This document shows, one piece after another, positions 8,341 to 17,687 of a stretch of DNA of 64,000 nucleotides (the first letter of the stretch is position 1; each line of letters starts with the position of its first letter). The stretch covers positions 21,622 through 85,621 of the forward strand of contig JAHHHQ010000057.1 in assembly GCA_019359285.1 (NCBI GenBank), given 5' to 3'. Position numbers and translations under genes: made by a program. The notes beneath the pieces are model-generated. The model was not told the DNA's origin. It was given only the letters and a program-made list of their open reading frames with translations, and did not search any database. Origin of the DNA: Nodosilinea sp. WJT8-NPBG4. GTDB taxonomy: Bacteria; Cyanobacteriota; Cyanobacteriia; Phormidesmidales; Phormidesmidaceae.

Positions 8341-9429
8341 CTAAATAATAGCCAATGCTGGAGAGTATATGGCCCTAGGGGTGCGATCGCGGTCGATTTC
8401 TACCACTAGGTTAACGTGTTCACCATCGCGCTTGAGGGCTGCAATAAATAGCTCCGGGTGCAGGGCACACCAGAAATACTCCACAAACGCATCGATGGTG
8501 GCATCGCTCATACCGGTTTTGCCCTGGGCCTTCATCTGGTGTTCGGCGTCTTTGCGCCACTGTTTGCTCAGGCGGTAGTCGGCTGGACACAGCACCATCA
8601 GGCGATCGAGACAGTCCCACAGGGGCAGGTAGGTAGCCAGTTCAGCGTTCATGTCGCGGGCAAACTGGCGGTCGGCTGCGGTGACAATGGGCTCTGGGGC
8701 CTGGTCAAACTGAGCTGGGTCGATGGGGCGCGCCCCCAAAAACCAGCCCTCAAACAGCAGAATATCTACATCCTGCACCCACTCTGGATCGGCGCGATCG
8801 CCCTCGCCGCCGTGCAGCGATTTGTCGAACCGAGGCAGGGCCACGGCTTCCCCCGGCCCTGCTGCTCGAATGTGGGCTAGGGTGGCTAGCCCTAGGTCGA
8901 TGTCGTGGGTGCCCGGTGGCCCGCGCCACCGCAGCCGGGGGTCGACCTGAATTAGTGCCTGGCGATCGCGGTAAGTCTTGTAAATATCGTCAATCGAGAG
9001 GCCCACTGCCCGGTAGCCCATCACCTGTAGAATGTGCTGCAGAATCAGGGTCAGGGTGGTTTTGCCTGTCCCCTGCCCGCCGAGCACCCCCTGAATCAGT
9101 GGGCCAGCCTGGGCAGCGCGGGCTTGCTTCAGGGTTAGGGCCAGGGGCAGCCACAGCCGCCAGTACAGCCCTAGGTAGTGCTCCATCGGCGCGGGGGGCA
9201 GGGGCAATGTGTCGTGGTGGGCCACTAGGTTTTGCAGCCAGCCTAGGCGCTCCTCTAGCTGGGCCGCCCCATTTTCAGCGGTAATGCCCCAGGCCGCGGC
9301 CCGCCTAGGGTCAGCCAGTTCCCACGCCAGCAGCTGCTGACGCTGGGTGTCGTCGAGGGCACTACCCGCCAAGTGGGCAGCGAGCAGGGGCGCGATCGCG
9401 AAATCCGTTGAGGTGGTCGAGTCTGCCAT
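8341..9429 (-). CDS. glyK: D-glycerate 3-kinase (plant/cyanobacterial GLYK type)
   Basis: 362 residues. A P-loop (GGQGTGKTT, about 117-125) is followed by LSIDDIYKT and the GLYK signature RGPPGTHDIDLG (about 167-178); a Walker B-like DILLFEGW occurs near 209. The family phosphorylates D-glycerate to 3-phosphoglycerate, the last step of the photorespiratory C2 pathway, returning carbon to the Calvin cycle. It therefore works downstream of the RuBisCO oxygenase reaction, whose genes are also in this window. The start ATG at 9429 lies only ten bases after the preceding DUF3352 stop, so the two probably form an operon. Confidence 0.88.
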   Translation of the reverse strand: MADSTTSTDFAIAPLLAAHLAGSALDDTQRQQLLAWELADPRRAAAWGITAENGAAQLEERLGWLQNLVAHHDTLPLPPAPMEHYLGLYWRLWLPLALTLKQARAAQAGPLIQGVLGGQGTGKTTLTLILQHILQVMGYRAVGLSIDDIYKTYRDRQALIQVDPRLRWRGPPGTHDIDLGLATLAHIRAAGPGEAVALPRFDKSLHGGEGDRADPEWVQDVDILLFEGWFLGARPIDPAQFDQAPEPIVTAADRQFARDMNAELATYLPLWDCLDRLMVLCPADYRLSKQWRKDAEHQMKAQGKTGMSDATIDAFVEYFWCALHPELFIAALKRDGEHVNLVVEIDRDRTPRAIYSPALAII

Positions 9430-9439
9430 CACTGCGTCG

Positions 9440-11158
9440 TCACGATTGGTTGCTGAGCTGCACTAGAATACGGCCGGTCTGCATCGCATCGGTGCGATCG
9501 CCACTGACTAGCGTAATCTGCCGTAAATGCTTGAGGGCCGGTTGGGTCGCAGTGCTCCACAGCCGCCACCGGGGCAGCCGGGCGGCTAAGCCAGCCTGAA
9601 TCTGCGGCCAGTCGATGTGAATATAGCCGGTGCTAGGACCAGGCACCTGAGCCACCTGCGACCACCAGGCCGGACGTTGCCGAGGTACAGCAGCGGGGTG
9701 AAGGATGGCATCCAGCGTAACGGGGGAGGCGGCTAGCGCCTCGTACTGCTCGACTTGGGCGTGTAGCCCTGCCACCTCAGCCACCACCTGCAAAGGCTGG
9801 GACCCTCGCTTGGGCAAGGCTAGGCGAGTCCATGCGATCGCCGGAGTGCCTCGCAGATCCAGCGATCCAACTCCTAAGCCCTGTCCCTGGGCCAAAGCCG
9901 TCATAGCGTCAAGCGCCGCGGTCAGTGTCTCGTTTCGGGGCGCCACCACTAGCCAGTCGGGCGCTCCGGTTTCAGCCGTCCCCAATCCCACACCGTAGGC
10001 CTGGTCTACTCCCGTCTCTAGAAGATCCATTGCGCCCTGGCCCAGCGCGTCGTCAATCAGATTGGCCAAAGGGAAACTTCCCTCGTCAGTGGGAGAGGCT
10101 AGGGACAGCAGAGGATTGATACGCTGCCTCAGGGTCGCCAGATCAAAGCCGATCGCGGTCACCGCCAGGCCCCCTGGCAAGTAGGGCACAATGTTTTCCC
10201 AATCGGTTGCCCTGGCTCGCTGGGGATGGAGACGATGTCCCTGGGCGGCTAGCAGCGCTGTGTGGCCCACTAGACCCTCGCGGGAAAGCTGCCATGACAG
10301 CAGTGCCCAGCCCACTTGGTCATCAGCGGTCCCCAAATCACCCAGATCGACCAATGGCTCAGCAAAATTCCGATCGGGGTTGAGCCACTGGCTAACTGTA
10401 GGCAGGTTCAGCGCCAGCAGCCCCACCCGCTGACTGGGTAACTTCCCCAGGGCGGCCTTATAGCGGCGATCGCTCTGAAGGTTTAGGTCGGTAGACTGGG
10501 CGGCGGTGAGAGCCTGGCGCAACACATCGGGATGGTTGGTGGCCAGCACGTAGCGGTTAGCCACCAGGGCTGTGGCCAGCGAGGCCGTTTCTGCCTGGGC
10601 CGATCGTGGGGCGCTGCGCCGGGCGTAGATCAATCGATTGCCGGAAAAATCTTCAAAGGTAAGGGCGTCACCGGCGATCGCGCGGTTCTGCCAATACAGC
10701 TCTAGCGCCGCCTGGGCCGCCGCACTATCATTGCAGGCCAGGGCAACCAGATAGCCAGGAGTGGTGCCATTAGTGGGGTCTTGGTCGAGATCGGGGGTCA
10801 CCATGGCGGCGGTCACCTCTTCCCCTAGCCACGGCTGGATATCGCGGCTGTAGTTGAGACCGGTATTGGCCAATAGCGCTTGCGCAATCAGTTCCTGATC
10901 GTGGCGGGTCTCTTGGCGCAGGCGGGGAGCAGCCAGATATTCCCACAGGCTGGCGAGGCGATCGGGACGCACCAGCACCGAGGCAACAACAGGCGACTGC
11001 TTGGGCACAAACTGAAGCGCCTGCGGCTGAGCCTGCCCCCCGCGCTCGATCAGGTATAGGGGAGTATTGAGCGTCAAACGCCCCAGCAAGCCCAAACCCA
11101 GCACCAGCACCAGCCCAGCGGCAATGGCAAGGGGTCGAATAAACGAGCGAAACTTCAT
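9440..11158 (-). CDS. DUF3352 domain-containing protein
   Basis: About 572 residues. A single N-terminal membrane anchor (about 8-29, LAIAAGLVLVLGLGLLG) is followed by a large extracytoplasmic domain of the DUF3352 type, opening with the conserved FVPKQSPVVASVLV. The family is common in cyanobacteria and has no assigned function. The ATG at 11158 follows a GTGAGG ribosome-binding site by five bases, so it is preferred to the GTG at 11167. Probably cotranscribed with glyK. Confidence 0.8.
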   Translation of the reverse strand: MKFRSFIRPLAIAAGLVLVLGLGLLGRLTLNTPLYLIERGGQAQPQALQFVPKQSPVVASVLVRPDRLASLWEYLAAPRLRQETRHDQELIAQALLANTGLNYSRDIQPWLGEEVTAAMVTPDLDQDPTNGTTPGYLVALACNDSAAAQAALELYWQNRAIAGDALTFEDFSGNRLIYARRSAPRSAQAETASLATALVANRYVLATNHPDVLRQALTAAQSTDLNLQSDRRYKAALGKLPSQRVGLLALNLPTVSQWLNPDRNFAEPLVDLGDLGTADDQVGWALLSWQLSREGLVGHTALLAAQGHRLHPQRARATDWENIVPYLPGGLAVTAIGFDLATLRQRINPLLSLASPTDEGSFPLANLIDDALGQGAMDLLETGVDQAYGVGLGTAETGAPDWLVVAPRNETLTAALDAMTALAQGQGLGVGSLDLRGTPAIAWTRLALPKRGSQPLQVVAEVAGLHAQVEQYEALAASPVTLDAILHPAAVPRQRPAWWSQVAQVPGPSTGYIHIDWPQIQAGLAARLPRWRLWSTATQPALKHLRQITLVSGDRTDAMQTGRILVQLSNQS

Positions 11159-11591
11159 TGACCTCACGCCTGAAACCCAAAAACACCCGCAGCGCGACTA
11201 CTCACGCCAACTAATTCTCCCTAGTGTATGGCCCTGCGAGCCCTGTAATGCCCCCGATGCCAACGGGCTGTTTAGAAATTAAACAATGTAAATTTTCGGG
11301 TTTTTAGGAGTCAGAGAGAAATTCGCGCCAATTTACTTGATCTTGGCCGTTTGCAGCAACAGTTCGCCATTGGCTCAGAAGGGCGATTGCCGTTGCCCCT
11401 AACCAAGACGCTCCTAGTCCAGTGCTATAGTTAGCCCTAAAATTGGCCAAACTCAGCGGTATTGAGTCACATCATGGCGCTGCGGCTCTTGACGTACAGT
11501 CTTTTGACTGAACTATGCTGCGTTCTTCTGGCCTGCGACAGTTCGCTACTCTATCGACCCTAGTGAGCTGGTTTGCCTTAACGGTACAGTT
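11159..11591. other. Intergenic region, nothing recognised
   Basis: No supported ORF, RNA or repeat. It should contain the promoter of the DUF3352-glyK unit on the minus strand. Confidence 0.4.
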
Positions 11592-11709
11592 TTATCTATC
11601 CGTGCAGCTGTCTAAAATTTGGGCTAGTTTGAGGACAAAATCTGGCAAGACAGTTTCTCCAGAGAGCTGCTGAGGAGCATGCTGGGTTTCTACAGCTTGG
11701 CCTAGTCAG
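11592..11709 (-). pseudogene. Frameshifted C-terminal remnant of the Uma2 gene
   Basis: Immediately after the Uma2 stop at 11710, the next reverse frame reads GQAVETQHAPQQLSGETVLP and then DFVLKLAQIL, ending in TAA at 11592-11594. This is the usual C-terminal part of Uma2 proteins (..VEIYRPGQ..LSGE.VLPGF.L.L). The two pieces join if one extra base near 11700-11709 is removed. Confidence 0.7.
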
Positions 11710-12186
11710 TTAGATCTCAACCTGTTGGTCTTGAGGATTCAGCAACCATCCAAGGCGCACGCCGTTAGCCTGGTACTCCTGCATCTTGGCCTGAAGCGGT
11801 GGCAAGCTATCGCTGGCCGATCTCAACTCAATGACGAAATCAGGAGCAATGGGGGGAAACTTTTCCCGTTGTTCAGGGCTCAACGCCTCCCAACGACTGC
11901 GCTCAACCCAGGCGGCATCGGGGGATCGCTCAGCTTTATTAGGTAGCTTGAAACAGGTAGACGAATCAAAGGTATAGCCAAGCTGGGTCTGGCGATTCCA
12001 GATGCCAAGATCGATCGTGATATCGGCATTGCGACGACCACTTTCGCCCCCAGTAGGTGACGTGATGATGAGTTCTCCCTGGGCTGAACGCTCAAATTTT
12101 ACGTCGGGTTTGGCCCGGCACAGCTGATAAAACGCTTCGTCAGTTAAGGCCCCAACCGGGTCGAGGCTAATAGTGATGGCGGTCAT
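11710..12186 (-). CDS. Uma2 family (DUF820) putative restriction endonuclease, frameshifted
   Basis: 158 residues in the open frame versus about 190-200 usual. Uma2 proteins have a PD-(D/E)XK nuclease fold and are highly multiplied in cyanobacteria; their biological role is unclear. Visible features are FERSAQGELIITSPTG, the catalytic-type Asp in PDAAWV and the E in DFVIELRS. The frame stops right after QQVEI, and the missing tail is found in the neighbouring frame. The nuclease core is intact, so the product may still fold. The ATG at 12186 is chosen over a TTG at 12198. Confidence 0.75.
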   Translation of the reverse strand: MTAITISLDPVGALTDEAFYQLCRAKPDVKFERSAQGELIITSPTGGESGRRNADITIDLGIWNRQTQLGYTFDSSTCFKLPNKAERSPDAAWVERSRWEALSPEQREKFPPIAPDFVIELRSASDSLPPLQAKMQEYQANGVRLGWLLNPQDQQVEI

Positions 12187-12267
12187 GGGATGATCCAAAC
12201 GGCCAGGGAAGAAACATAGTTCAACTCTAGCGAACCTTCAGAAATCCCGATAGACAACCCACAAAAT

Positions 12268-12678
12268 CTACTCCCAGTCCACCTGCTGGATGCGATCGAT
12301 GTAGTCGAGGTTGGCTAGTTCGATCAAGATGTCTTGATGGTTGGTCTGGTAAGTGTTGCCAATAGTCAGCACCTCATTCTCGCCGCAGCCAATGCGCCCT
12401 CGGCTCTGCGGAAAAAACTGCGCCGAAGGATCGATCGCGCTCACCGCTTGGGTGTAGGCACCGCCCGCAGGAATGCAAAACTCGTAGTCGAGCGATCGCT
12501 TGCCGTCGGTTGGGCCATGAAGCCCGTTTTCATCCAAAGTGCTCAGATCAAAGGCAATTTTATTAATTGCACTGCTGTGGTCTGCGGAGGGCACGGGCCG
12601 ACAGGCGAAGGCCAGGGCAAGAACCGCTGCCCCTAGGGATAGGGTGACGTTGGAGCGCAGGCGGAGAGATAAGGACAT
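12268..12678 (-). CDS. Small exported protein, possible lipoprotein
   Basis: 136 residues. A signal peptide (about 1-25) ends in ALAFAC; Cys26 could be lipidated but the lipobox AFAC is not canonical. The mature part has DYEFCIPAG and RIGCGENEV with two cysteines that might pair. I do not recognise the family, though similar single-copy cyanobacterial proteins exist. It lies 25 bases downstream of arsH in the same direction. Confidence 0.6.
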   Translation of the reverse strand: MSLSLRLRSNVTLSLGAAVLALAFACRPVPSADHSSAINKIAFDLSTLDENGLHGPTDGKRSLDYEFCIPAGGAYTQAVSAIDPSAQFFPQSRGRIGCGENEVLTIGNTYQTNHQDILIELANLDYIDRIQQVDWE

Positions 12679-12702
12679 GGAGCCAACTCCGGTCGAGGGT
12701 GC

Positions 12703-13365
12703 TCAGGCTTTGCTGGAGGCGGTGCCGATAGATTGGCTAACGATGGCTTGAGCCTGCTTTTCAGTCTCAGCCTTGCGCTCGCTGTGGCGATCGGTGAGAT
12801 AGTCCACTTGATCGCGCAGCAGCAGGGTGAATTTGTAGAGCTCTTCCATCACGTCGATAACGCGATCGCGGTAGGCCGAGTCTTTCATCGTGCCATCATC
12901 GTTAAACTCCTGGTATGCCTTCGCCACCGATGACTGGTTCGGAATCGTAAACATCCGCATCCACCGACCCAACACCCGCAGCGTGTTCACCGCGTTGAAG
13001 GACTGCGACCCGCCGCTCACCTGCATCACCGCCAGGGTTTTGCCCTGGGTGGGTCGCGCCGCTCCCAGACTCAGGGGTATCCAGTCGATTTGGTGCTTCA
13101 TCAGGCCGCTGATATTGCCGTGCAGCTCAGGGCTAGACCACACCTGCCCCTCCGACCACAGCACCAAATCCCGCAGCTCCTGAACTTTAGGGTGGTCGTC
13201 AGGTACGCTGCCATGAATTGGCAGATCGTGGGGATGAAAGAAGCGCACCTCAGCCCCAAAGCCCTCGATAATTCTGGCCGCTTCTTCGGCTAGCAGCCGA
13301 CTGTAGGAGCGATCGCGCAGCGAACCGTAGAGAAATAGAATCCTCGGTTTGTGGTCAAAGCTCAT
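12703..13365 (-). CDS. arsH: ArsH-type NADPH-dependent FMN reductase
   Basis: 220 residues. The flavodoxin-like fold is shown by the phosphate-binding LYGSLRDRSYSR (about 10-21) and the ArsH-typical ELHGNISGLMKHQIDWIPLS and LAVMQVSGGSQSFN. ArsH oxidises trivalent organoarsenicals or acts as an NADPH:FMN or quinone reductase. Cyanobacterial ArsH is usually under ArsR control; no arsR or arsB is visible here. The start at 13365 is chosen because AGAGGAAG sits directly before it, between it and an upstream in-frame ATG at 13380. Confidence 0.88.
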   Translation of the reverse strand: MSFDHKPRILFLYGSLRDRSYSRLLAEEAARIIEGFGAEVRFFHPHDLPIHGSVPDDHPKVQELRDLVLWSEGQVWSSPELHGNISGLMKHQIDWIPLSLGAARPTQGKTLAVMQVSGGSQSFNAVNTLRVLGRWMRMFTIPNQSSVAKAYQEFNDDGTMKDSAYRDRVIDVMEELYKFTLLLRDQVDYLTDRHSERKAETEKQAQAIVSQSIGTASSKA

Positions 13366-13412
13366 GGGCTTCCTCTCCATTGAGAGTTTCAGCTTGGTTT
13401 TCTGCCGCCCTG

Positions 13413-13452
13413 GGTGTTCACCCAGCTTAGATTAGCAGACTGGGTAAACACC
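13413..13452. promoter_or_regulatory. Inverted repeat upstream of arsH, possible operator
   Basis: GGTGTTCACCCAG (13413-13425) and CTGGGTAAACACC (13440-13452) are 13-base inverted arms with one mismatch and a 14-base spacer, 48 bases before the arsH start. The position fits a repressor operator. A hairpin in the 5' UTR is an alternative. Confidence 0.45.
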
Positions 13453-13575
13453 AATAGAACCCAGTACAGCCAACCGCTGTTGGGTTAGCCTGCATTCCTT
13501 AGTTCAGCAGCACCAGCTGATGCGGACTGCCGCGATCGCCGACTCGCCAGCCGGAATGTCTAAAAGAGTAAACGC

Positions 13576-14232
13576 CTACTTGTCTAAATGAGTGCCAATC
13601 AGGCAAGCTCCGGTCAAGCTAGCGCCATTGAGCTGGGTACTAGAGAGGTCAGCGCAGAGCAGATTGGCACCACCAAGGGAAGCTCCCGACAAATTGGCCT
13701 GACGCAGATCGGCCTCTTCTAAATTCGCATTGTCAAGCCGCGCCCCCTGCAAGTCGGTCTGAGAGAGGTCGGCCCCCTTCAAGTTGGTATCGCTGAGGTT
13801 TGCTCCTCGCAGGTCGGCTCCCCGCAGGTCAACCCCTTGCAGATTTACGCCCATGAGGTTGCAGCCACTTAAAAATGCTCCGGCCAGACTGACTCCACCC
13901 AGGCGCGCCCCCATCAGGTTTGCTCCCCGCAGGTTTGCTCCCCGCAGGTCGGCTCCAGTCATGTCACACTGCATCAGGTTCGCACCCCACAGATGTGCCC
14001 GCAGGTCCGCCCCCACGAGGTTGGCCCCCATGAGGTTAGCCCCTTCTAAATGAGCTTTGACCAGGGAGGTACGGCTTAAGTTGGCACCCACCAGGGTAGC
14101 CCCAGCTAGGTAAATGCCAGCCAGGTCAGTGCCAGAAAGGTCTTCATCTTCCAGATCAGCCCCGCCCAGGTGACGGAGCTTGCCCGATCGCAGGGCGGCA
14201 ATATCTATAGAGTCGCTGGGCACAGAAGTCAC
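13576..14232 (-). CDS. Pentapeptide-repeat protein
   Basis: 218 residues, almost entirely A(D/N)LXX repeats from about residue 19 onward, with no other domain. The right-handed quadrilateral beta-helix formed by such repeats serves many roles and none can be assigned. It begins with GTG, whose first base is shared with the last base of the TAG ending the upstream DICT-HD gene, so translation is probably coupled. The two genes are likely functionally linked. Confidence 0.85.
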   Translation of the reverse strand: MTSVPSDSIDIAALRSGKLRHLGGADLEDEDLSGTDLAGIYLAGATLVGANLSRTSLVKAHLEGANLMGANLVGADLRAHLWGANLMQCDMTGADLRGANLRGANLMGARLGGVSLAGAFLSGCNLMGVNLQGVDLRGADLRGANLSDTNLKGADLSQTDLQGARLDNANLEEADLRQANLSGASLGGANLLCADLSSTQLNGASLTGACLIGTHLDK

Positions 14233-15623
14233 TATCGAGGGAGCAGTTCAGAGGAGGAGGGAAAGACTGAAGCTTGGTCAGCCATATCAGGATTCAACAA
14301 CCCCGACCCCAAGGTAATTTTAGTCGGTATTGTGGGCAGGCTCATACCTTGCTGAAGCCCCATCACCATTAACCCTAAAATTTCTACAAGTTTAGGATCC
14401 CACCGCTGACCGGCTTCGGTCTGGCAGGTGGTGAGCACGTCACTCAGCAGGGACATGTCGACCTCGGCGGGGTCTTTGCCATGGCGGGCCTGGGCCGCCC
14501 GCCGCTGAAATTCTGCCACCAGAGCCAGCATGCGCGACTCTAAGGGCACCGCATCGCCGGCAAGGCCAGCCGGATAGCCGCTGCCATCCCAGTGTTCGCC
14601 CTGGTGCGCAATGATGGCAGCGACAGCTCGCATGCGGGGCATCAGTCGCAAAGCCTGCACCTCAGGAATCAGCGGACAACTGGGCCCATCGTCCGCAATG
14701 GCCGCTAGGTCAGGGGCTGGGGCAATGCGGTGCAGCATTCCCGCTATGCGCAACCGCTGGAGCTGCCAAGCAGGCAAGTCGAGCAGTTGGCCCATCATTT
14801 CTAGAAGCGCCACCACTTCGCTAGCGGCCATGGGGTTAATGGGATCGCTAAGATCCACTAACTGGGCCATGCGCAAAAACGCCTGTAGCTCGTTGGAGAG
14901 AAGGTTTTGGTCAAGGTCATCAGCCACGTTAAAGGCGAGGTTGCCCTGGAGGTCGTCGCGGCTGTTTTGCAGGTAGTGCACCACCTGGGCCACGGTATGG
15001 CTCACCACCGCAGGCTCGTCATTGCGGAGGGCAGGGCTTTGCTGCTTGAGCGTGGCTAGGTGGTCGGCCATCTGTGCCTGAAGGGTTGGGTTATAGCGGC
15101 CCACGTGGGCGATCGCTAGCTCCACCGTTTCGCTCACCAGGGCCGAGTCAAAGGTCCAAAACCCGTAGAACTTACGCTCTAGATCGTGCTCAGGGATGCC
15201 AGTCTTGCCATAGTCCGATTCTGTCAGCTCCTGGCACAGCACCATGGCGGTGTAGTCGGGGGAGAAAATTATCAAGTGCCATTCTTCGGCCACCGGGTCG
15301 TCGTCAGCGAGGTCGACAAGGGCTACATTCTCACGCTGACTAGTGGGGTGGTCGTGAAAGCCCGCCTCTGGGGAGGCCATGATCACAATTTGCTGAGCAG
15401 CGTCTGCGATCGCGCTGTAGCGATCGGCCTCTTCTAAATACCACTTGCCCCGCTGAAAAGCCGTAACCACTAAGGGGGCCGAGCCAGAGGTCAAAATGCA
15501 ATCTTCAAGGGCGTGGCAGAGAGCGACCAGGGTATTTTTGTAGTACACGCCATAGTTGAGTGGTGTCGTCTCTGGCTCAGTGCGACCATCCACCAACTGC
15601 TTTAATAATGACCCCTCCAGCAT
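14232..15623 (-). CDS. DICT sensory domain protein with degenerate HD-GYP-like domain
   Basis: 463 residues. The N-terminal half (about 1-185) is a DICT sensor domain, often linked to light or redox signalling in cyanobacteria. The C-terminal half has the HD-GYP tail EHWDGSGYPAGLAGDAVPLESRML, but the metal-binding HD is HR (MLHRIA) and the HHE motif reads QGE. A true cyclic-di-GMP phosphodiesterase is therefore unlikely; a nucleotide- or protein-binding role is more plausible. It is coupled to the pentapeptide-repeat gene downstream. Confidence 0.8.
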   Translation of the reverse strand: MLEGSLLKQLVDGRTEPETTPLNYGVYYKNTLVALCHALEDCILTSGSAPLVVTAFQRGKWYLEEADRYSAIADAAQQIVIMASPEAGFHDHPTSQRENVALVDLADDDPVAEEWHLIIFSPDYTAMVLCQELTESDYGKTGIPEHDLERKFYGFWTFDSALVSETVELAIAHVGRYNPTLQAQMADHLATLKQQSPALRNDEPAVVSHTVAQVVHYLQNSRDDLQGNLAFNVADDLDQNLLSNELQAFLRMAQLVDLSDPINPMAASEVVALLEMMGQLLDLPAWQLQRLRIAGMLHRIAPAPDLAAIADDGPSCPLIPEVQALRLMPRMRAVAAIIAHQGEHWDGSGYPAGLAGDAVPLESRMLALVAEFQRRAAQARHGKDPAEVDMSLLSDVLTTCQTEAGQRWDPKLVEILGLMVMGLQQGMSLPTIPTKITLGSGLLNPDMADQASVFPSSSELLPR

Positions 15624-15662
15624 CGCAATCCCCTATAGTTCTATTGCCTGTAACCCTTGTAT

Positions 15663-17276
15663 TCAGGATGATAACGCAGCCAAGGGGCGGCGGTCAGCCT
15701 CAATCGGCGCGCTCAACGCTTCCTCTAAAGGAGCCAGCCCCAAGCGCTCTTCCAAGATATCCATGACCTCGCGACCAAAGTCGTCGGGGTTGCGCTGCCA
15801 GGCCGACAAACACACTTCCCCAAAGAACGATCCCAGCGGCTCTGGATTCCACAGCAGCTTCTTCGACACCCAGGGCAGATGAATATCGAGGGGGTTGTAG
15901 TCGCGCTTGAGCATGTTTTTCTCGAAGGCGTACTCCTCCAGATGGGTGTGGGGCTGAAGGCCAATGAAGAAAATTGCTGGCTCCACCTTGTCGCGGCCAA
16001 ACACCTCTTCGAGAGCGCGGTGGTAGGCCAGGGTTTGACGAATGGTCTCGGGTCGCTCGTCAATCACATTAAAGGAGTAGTTGACCGATACCAGGTCGTT
16101 AAACCCCGCCGCCTTGAGGTCTTTGCAGTTTTGCAGCACCGTGCGCAGGTTGTAGCCCATACGCATTTTGCGCACCAGTTCTTGCGATCCGCTGGTGATG
16201 CCGATCTCAAAGTAGTTCATGCCGGTGTCGGCCATCAGCTTGCAGAGCTTAGGCGTCAGGTTGTCGGCGCGAATGTAGGCGGCCCAGTGAATATCGGTCA
16301 TGCCCGCGTCGAGAATCTTCTCCAGCAATTCCTCCGCATCCTTCATAAACCGGCGAGCGGGAATGAACTGGGCATCGGTAAACCAAAAGTTGCGCACTCC
16401 CCGCTTGTAGAGCTGCTGCATTTCGGCCACCACCTCTTCGGCGGGGTTGATGCGCACCTGCTTGCCCTCAACCACGGTGTAGATGCAGTAGCAGCAGTTG
16501 TGGGGGCAGCCCCGCTTGGTCTGCACACCAACGTAAAAATCCTGGTCTTGCAGGTAGTAGTCAAACTCGGGCCAGATGCCCTCGATATAGTTGTAGTTGC
16601 AGGCGGTTTTTTCGAGCGGGGCGGGCTCCTCGTGGATGAGGCGATCGCGCGGCGTTGTCTCCCCAGCAATGTAGCAGCGCTGATCGGAAAAATCTTCACC
16701 CTGCAGGATCCGCTCCAGCAGCATTTCTCCCTCGCCCACGGAGATGATCGTGCCCTTGGGCAATCGGTTGTGGAGCTGCTCGTAAAACACGCTCACCGCA
16801 CCGCCACCCACGACGGTGGTGACCTGCTGGGAGTAGCGCTGGGCCCGCTTAAAGCCGCGCTTGATCAACCCCTGGTTGCGCCACAGCTCGGCTAGGTAGG
16901 TGGTAGCCATCCGCAGGCCACCTAAAGCCCCTCGCGCCTTTAAGAAGAGGTTGCGGGCGTAGAAAAACTCAAAGGCGTTTTGCAACGGATTGCCGCCGCG
17001 GCCGCCGACCGGGGCAAAAATCTGAATGTCCCGCCACGAGAACACCAGTAGAGTGGGCTTGAAGTCGTCAATGCAGCGATCGAGGGCAGCGCCATAGTCG
17101 AGGGGCGGCACGGCACCGAGATCAAAGATGCGCTGCTCTAAATGGGGAAATAGTTTGTGCACGTGGTCGGCCAGGTAAACCACCCCGATGGGGAAGATGG
17201 GGTTACAGGGCAGCCGCACGTAGAGCACACGGGCCTGGCTGGCGGTAGTAGAGGGCATGCTTCTCAGGCTTGACAT
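15663..17276 (-). CDS. B12-binding domain radical SAM protein
   Basis: 537 residues. A cobalamin-binding-like Rossmann region (about 15-200, with VVGGGAVSVF and SVGEGE) precedes a radical SAM core with the cluster motif CxxxCxxC at Cys257, Cys261 and Cys264 (GCPHNCCYC). The C-terminal part includes ITSGSQELVRKMRMGY. This class does methylations or ring rearrangements on unactivated carbons; relatives are conserved in cyanobacteria but I cannot name a substrate. It seems monocistronic. An in-frame ATG at 17258 is a possible alternative start. Confidence 0.85.
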   Translation of the reverse strand: MSSLRSMPSTTASQARVLYVRLPCNPIFPIGVVYLADHVHKLFPHLEQRIFDLGAVPPLDYGAALDRCIDDFKPTLLVFSWRDIQIFAPVGGRGGNPLQNAFEFFYARNLFLKARGALGGLRMATTYLAELWRNQGLIKRGFKRAQRYSQQVTTVVGGGAVSVFYEQLHNRLPKGTIISVGEGEMLLERILQGEDFSDQRCYIAGETTPRDRLIHEEPAPLEKTACNYNYIEGIWPEFDYYLQDQDFYVGVQTKRGCPHNCCYCIYTVVEGKQVRINPAEEVVAEMQQLYKRGVRNFWFTDAQFIPARRFMKDAEELLEKILDAGMTDIHWAAYIRADNLTPKLCKLMADTGMNYFEIGITSGSQELVRKMRMGYNLRTVLQNCKDLKAAGFNDLVSVNYSFNVIDERPETIRQTLAYHRALEEVFGRDKVEPAIFFIGLQPHTHLEEYAFEKNMLKRDYNPLDIHLPWVSKKLLWNPEPLGSFFGEVCLSAWQRNPDDFGREVMDILEERLGLAPLEEALSAPIEADRRPLAALSS

Positions 17277-17687
17277 ATAACTTCACGATAACACCGTCTT
17301 CTTCTCAGGAAAGGAAAAGCTGACAAATCTCCTCTTTGGCAGACCGGGAACTCGCCGGGGCGATTCTATAGGTAGCGGCGGCAGCAGCCCCAGCAGGCGA
17401 AACCTAGCCGATCTGAGGTTGCAGAATCGTGGTGTAAAAACACTGTTAAGATTCTCCGCAACGCTTTATATGGCATGTCTGAAAATGCCTCGGAGTTTGG
17501 GTTAAGAGCTAGCGATGGGCAGTAGGCCCTAGATCAAAGCTCAGCGGTTGCGAAATATAAAGGACTGTGTTCGATTATTTTGAATAGTTAAGGTGCTGTG
17601 GGCGTTGGTAGTCGCCTTTACAACAGCCGGGGATCGCGAGGTGTTAGGCTTTGCGAGTGATTCTTGCAATATTGCCGTAAAGCATCA
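17277..17687. other. Divergent intergenic region, nothing recognised
   Basis: No convincing ORF or RNA. The promoters for the radical SAM gene (minus) and the DUF1830 gene (plus) are expected here. Confidence 0.4.

Noticed and set aside
15879..16895. 338-residue plus-strand ORF
   Set aside because: It is the antisense shadow of the radical SAM gene, whose cluster motif and domains are unmistakable.
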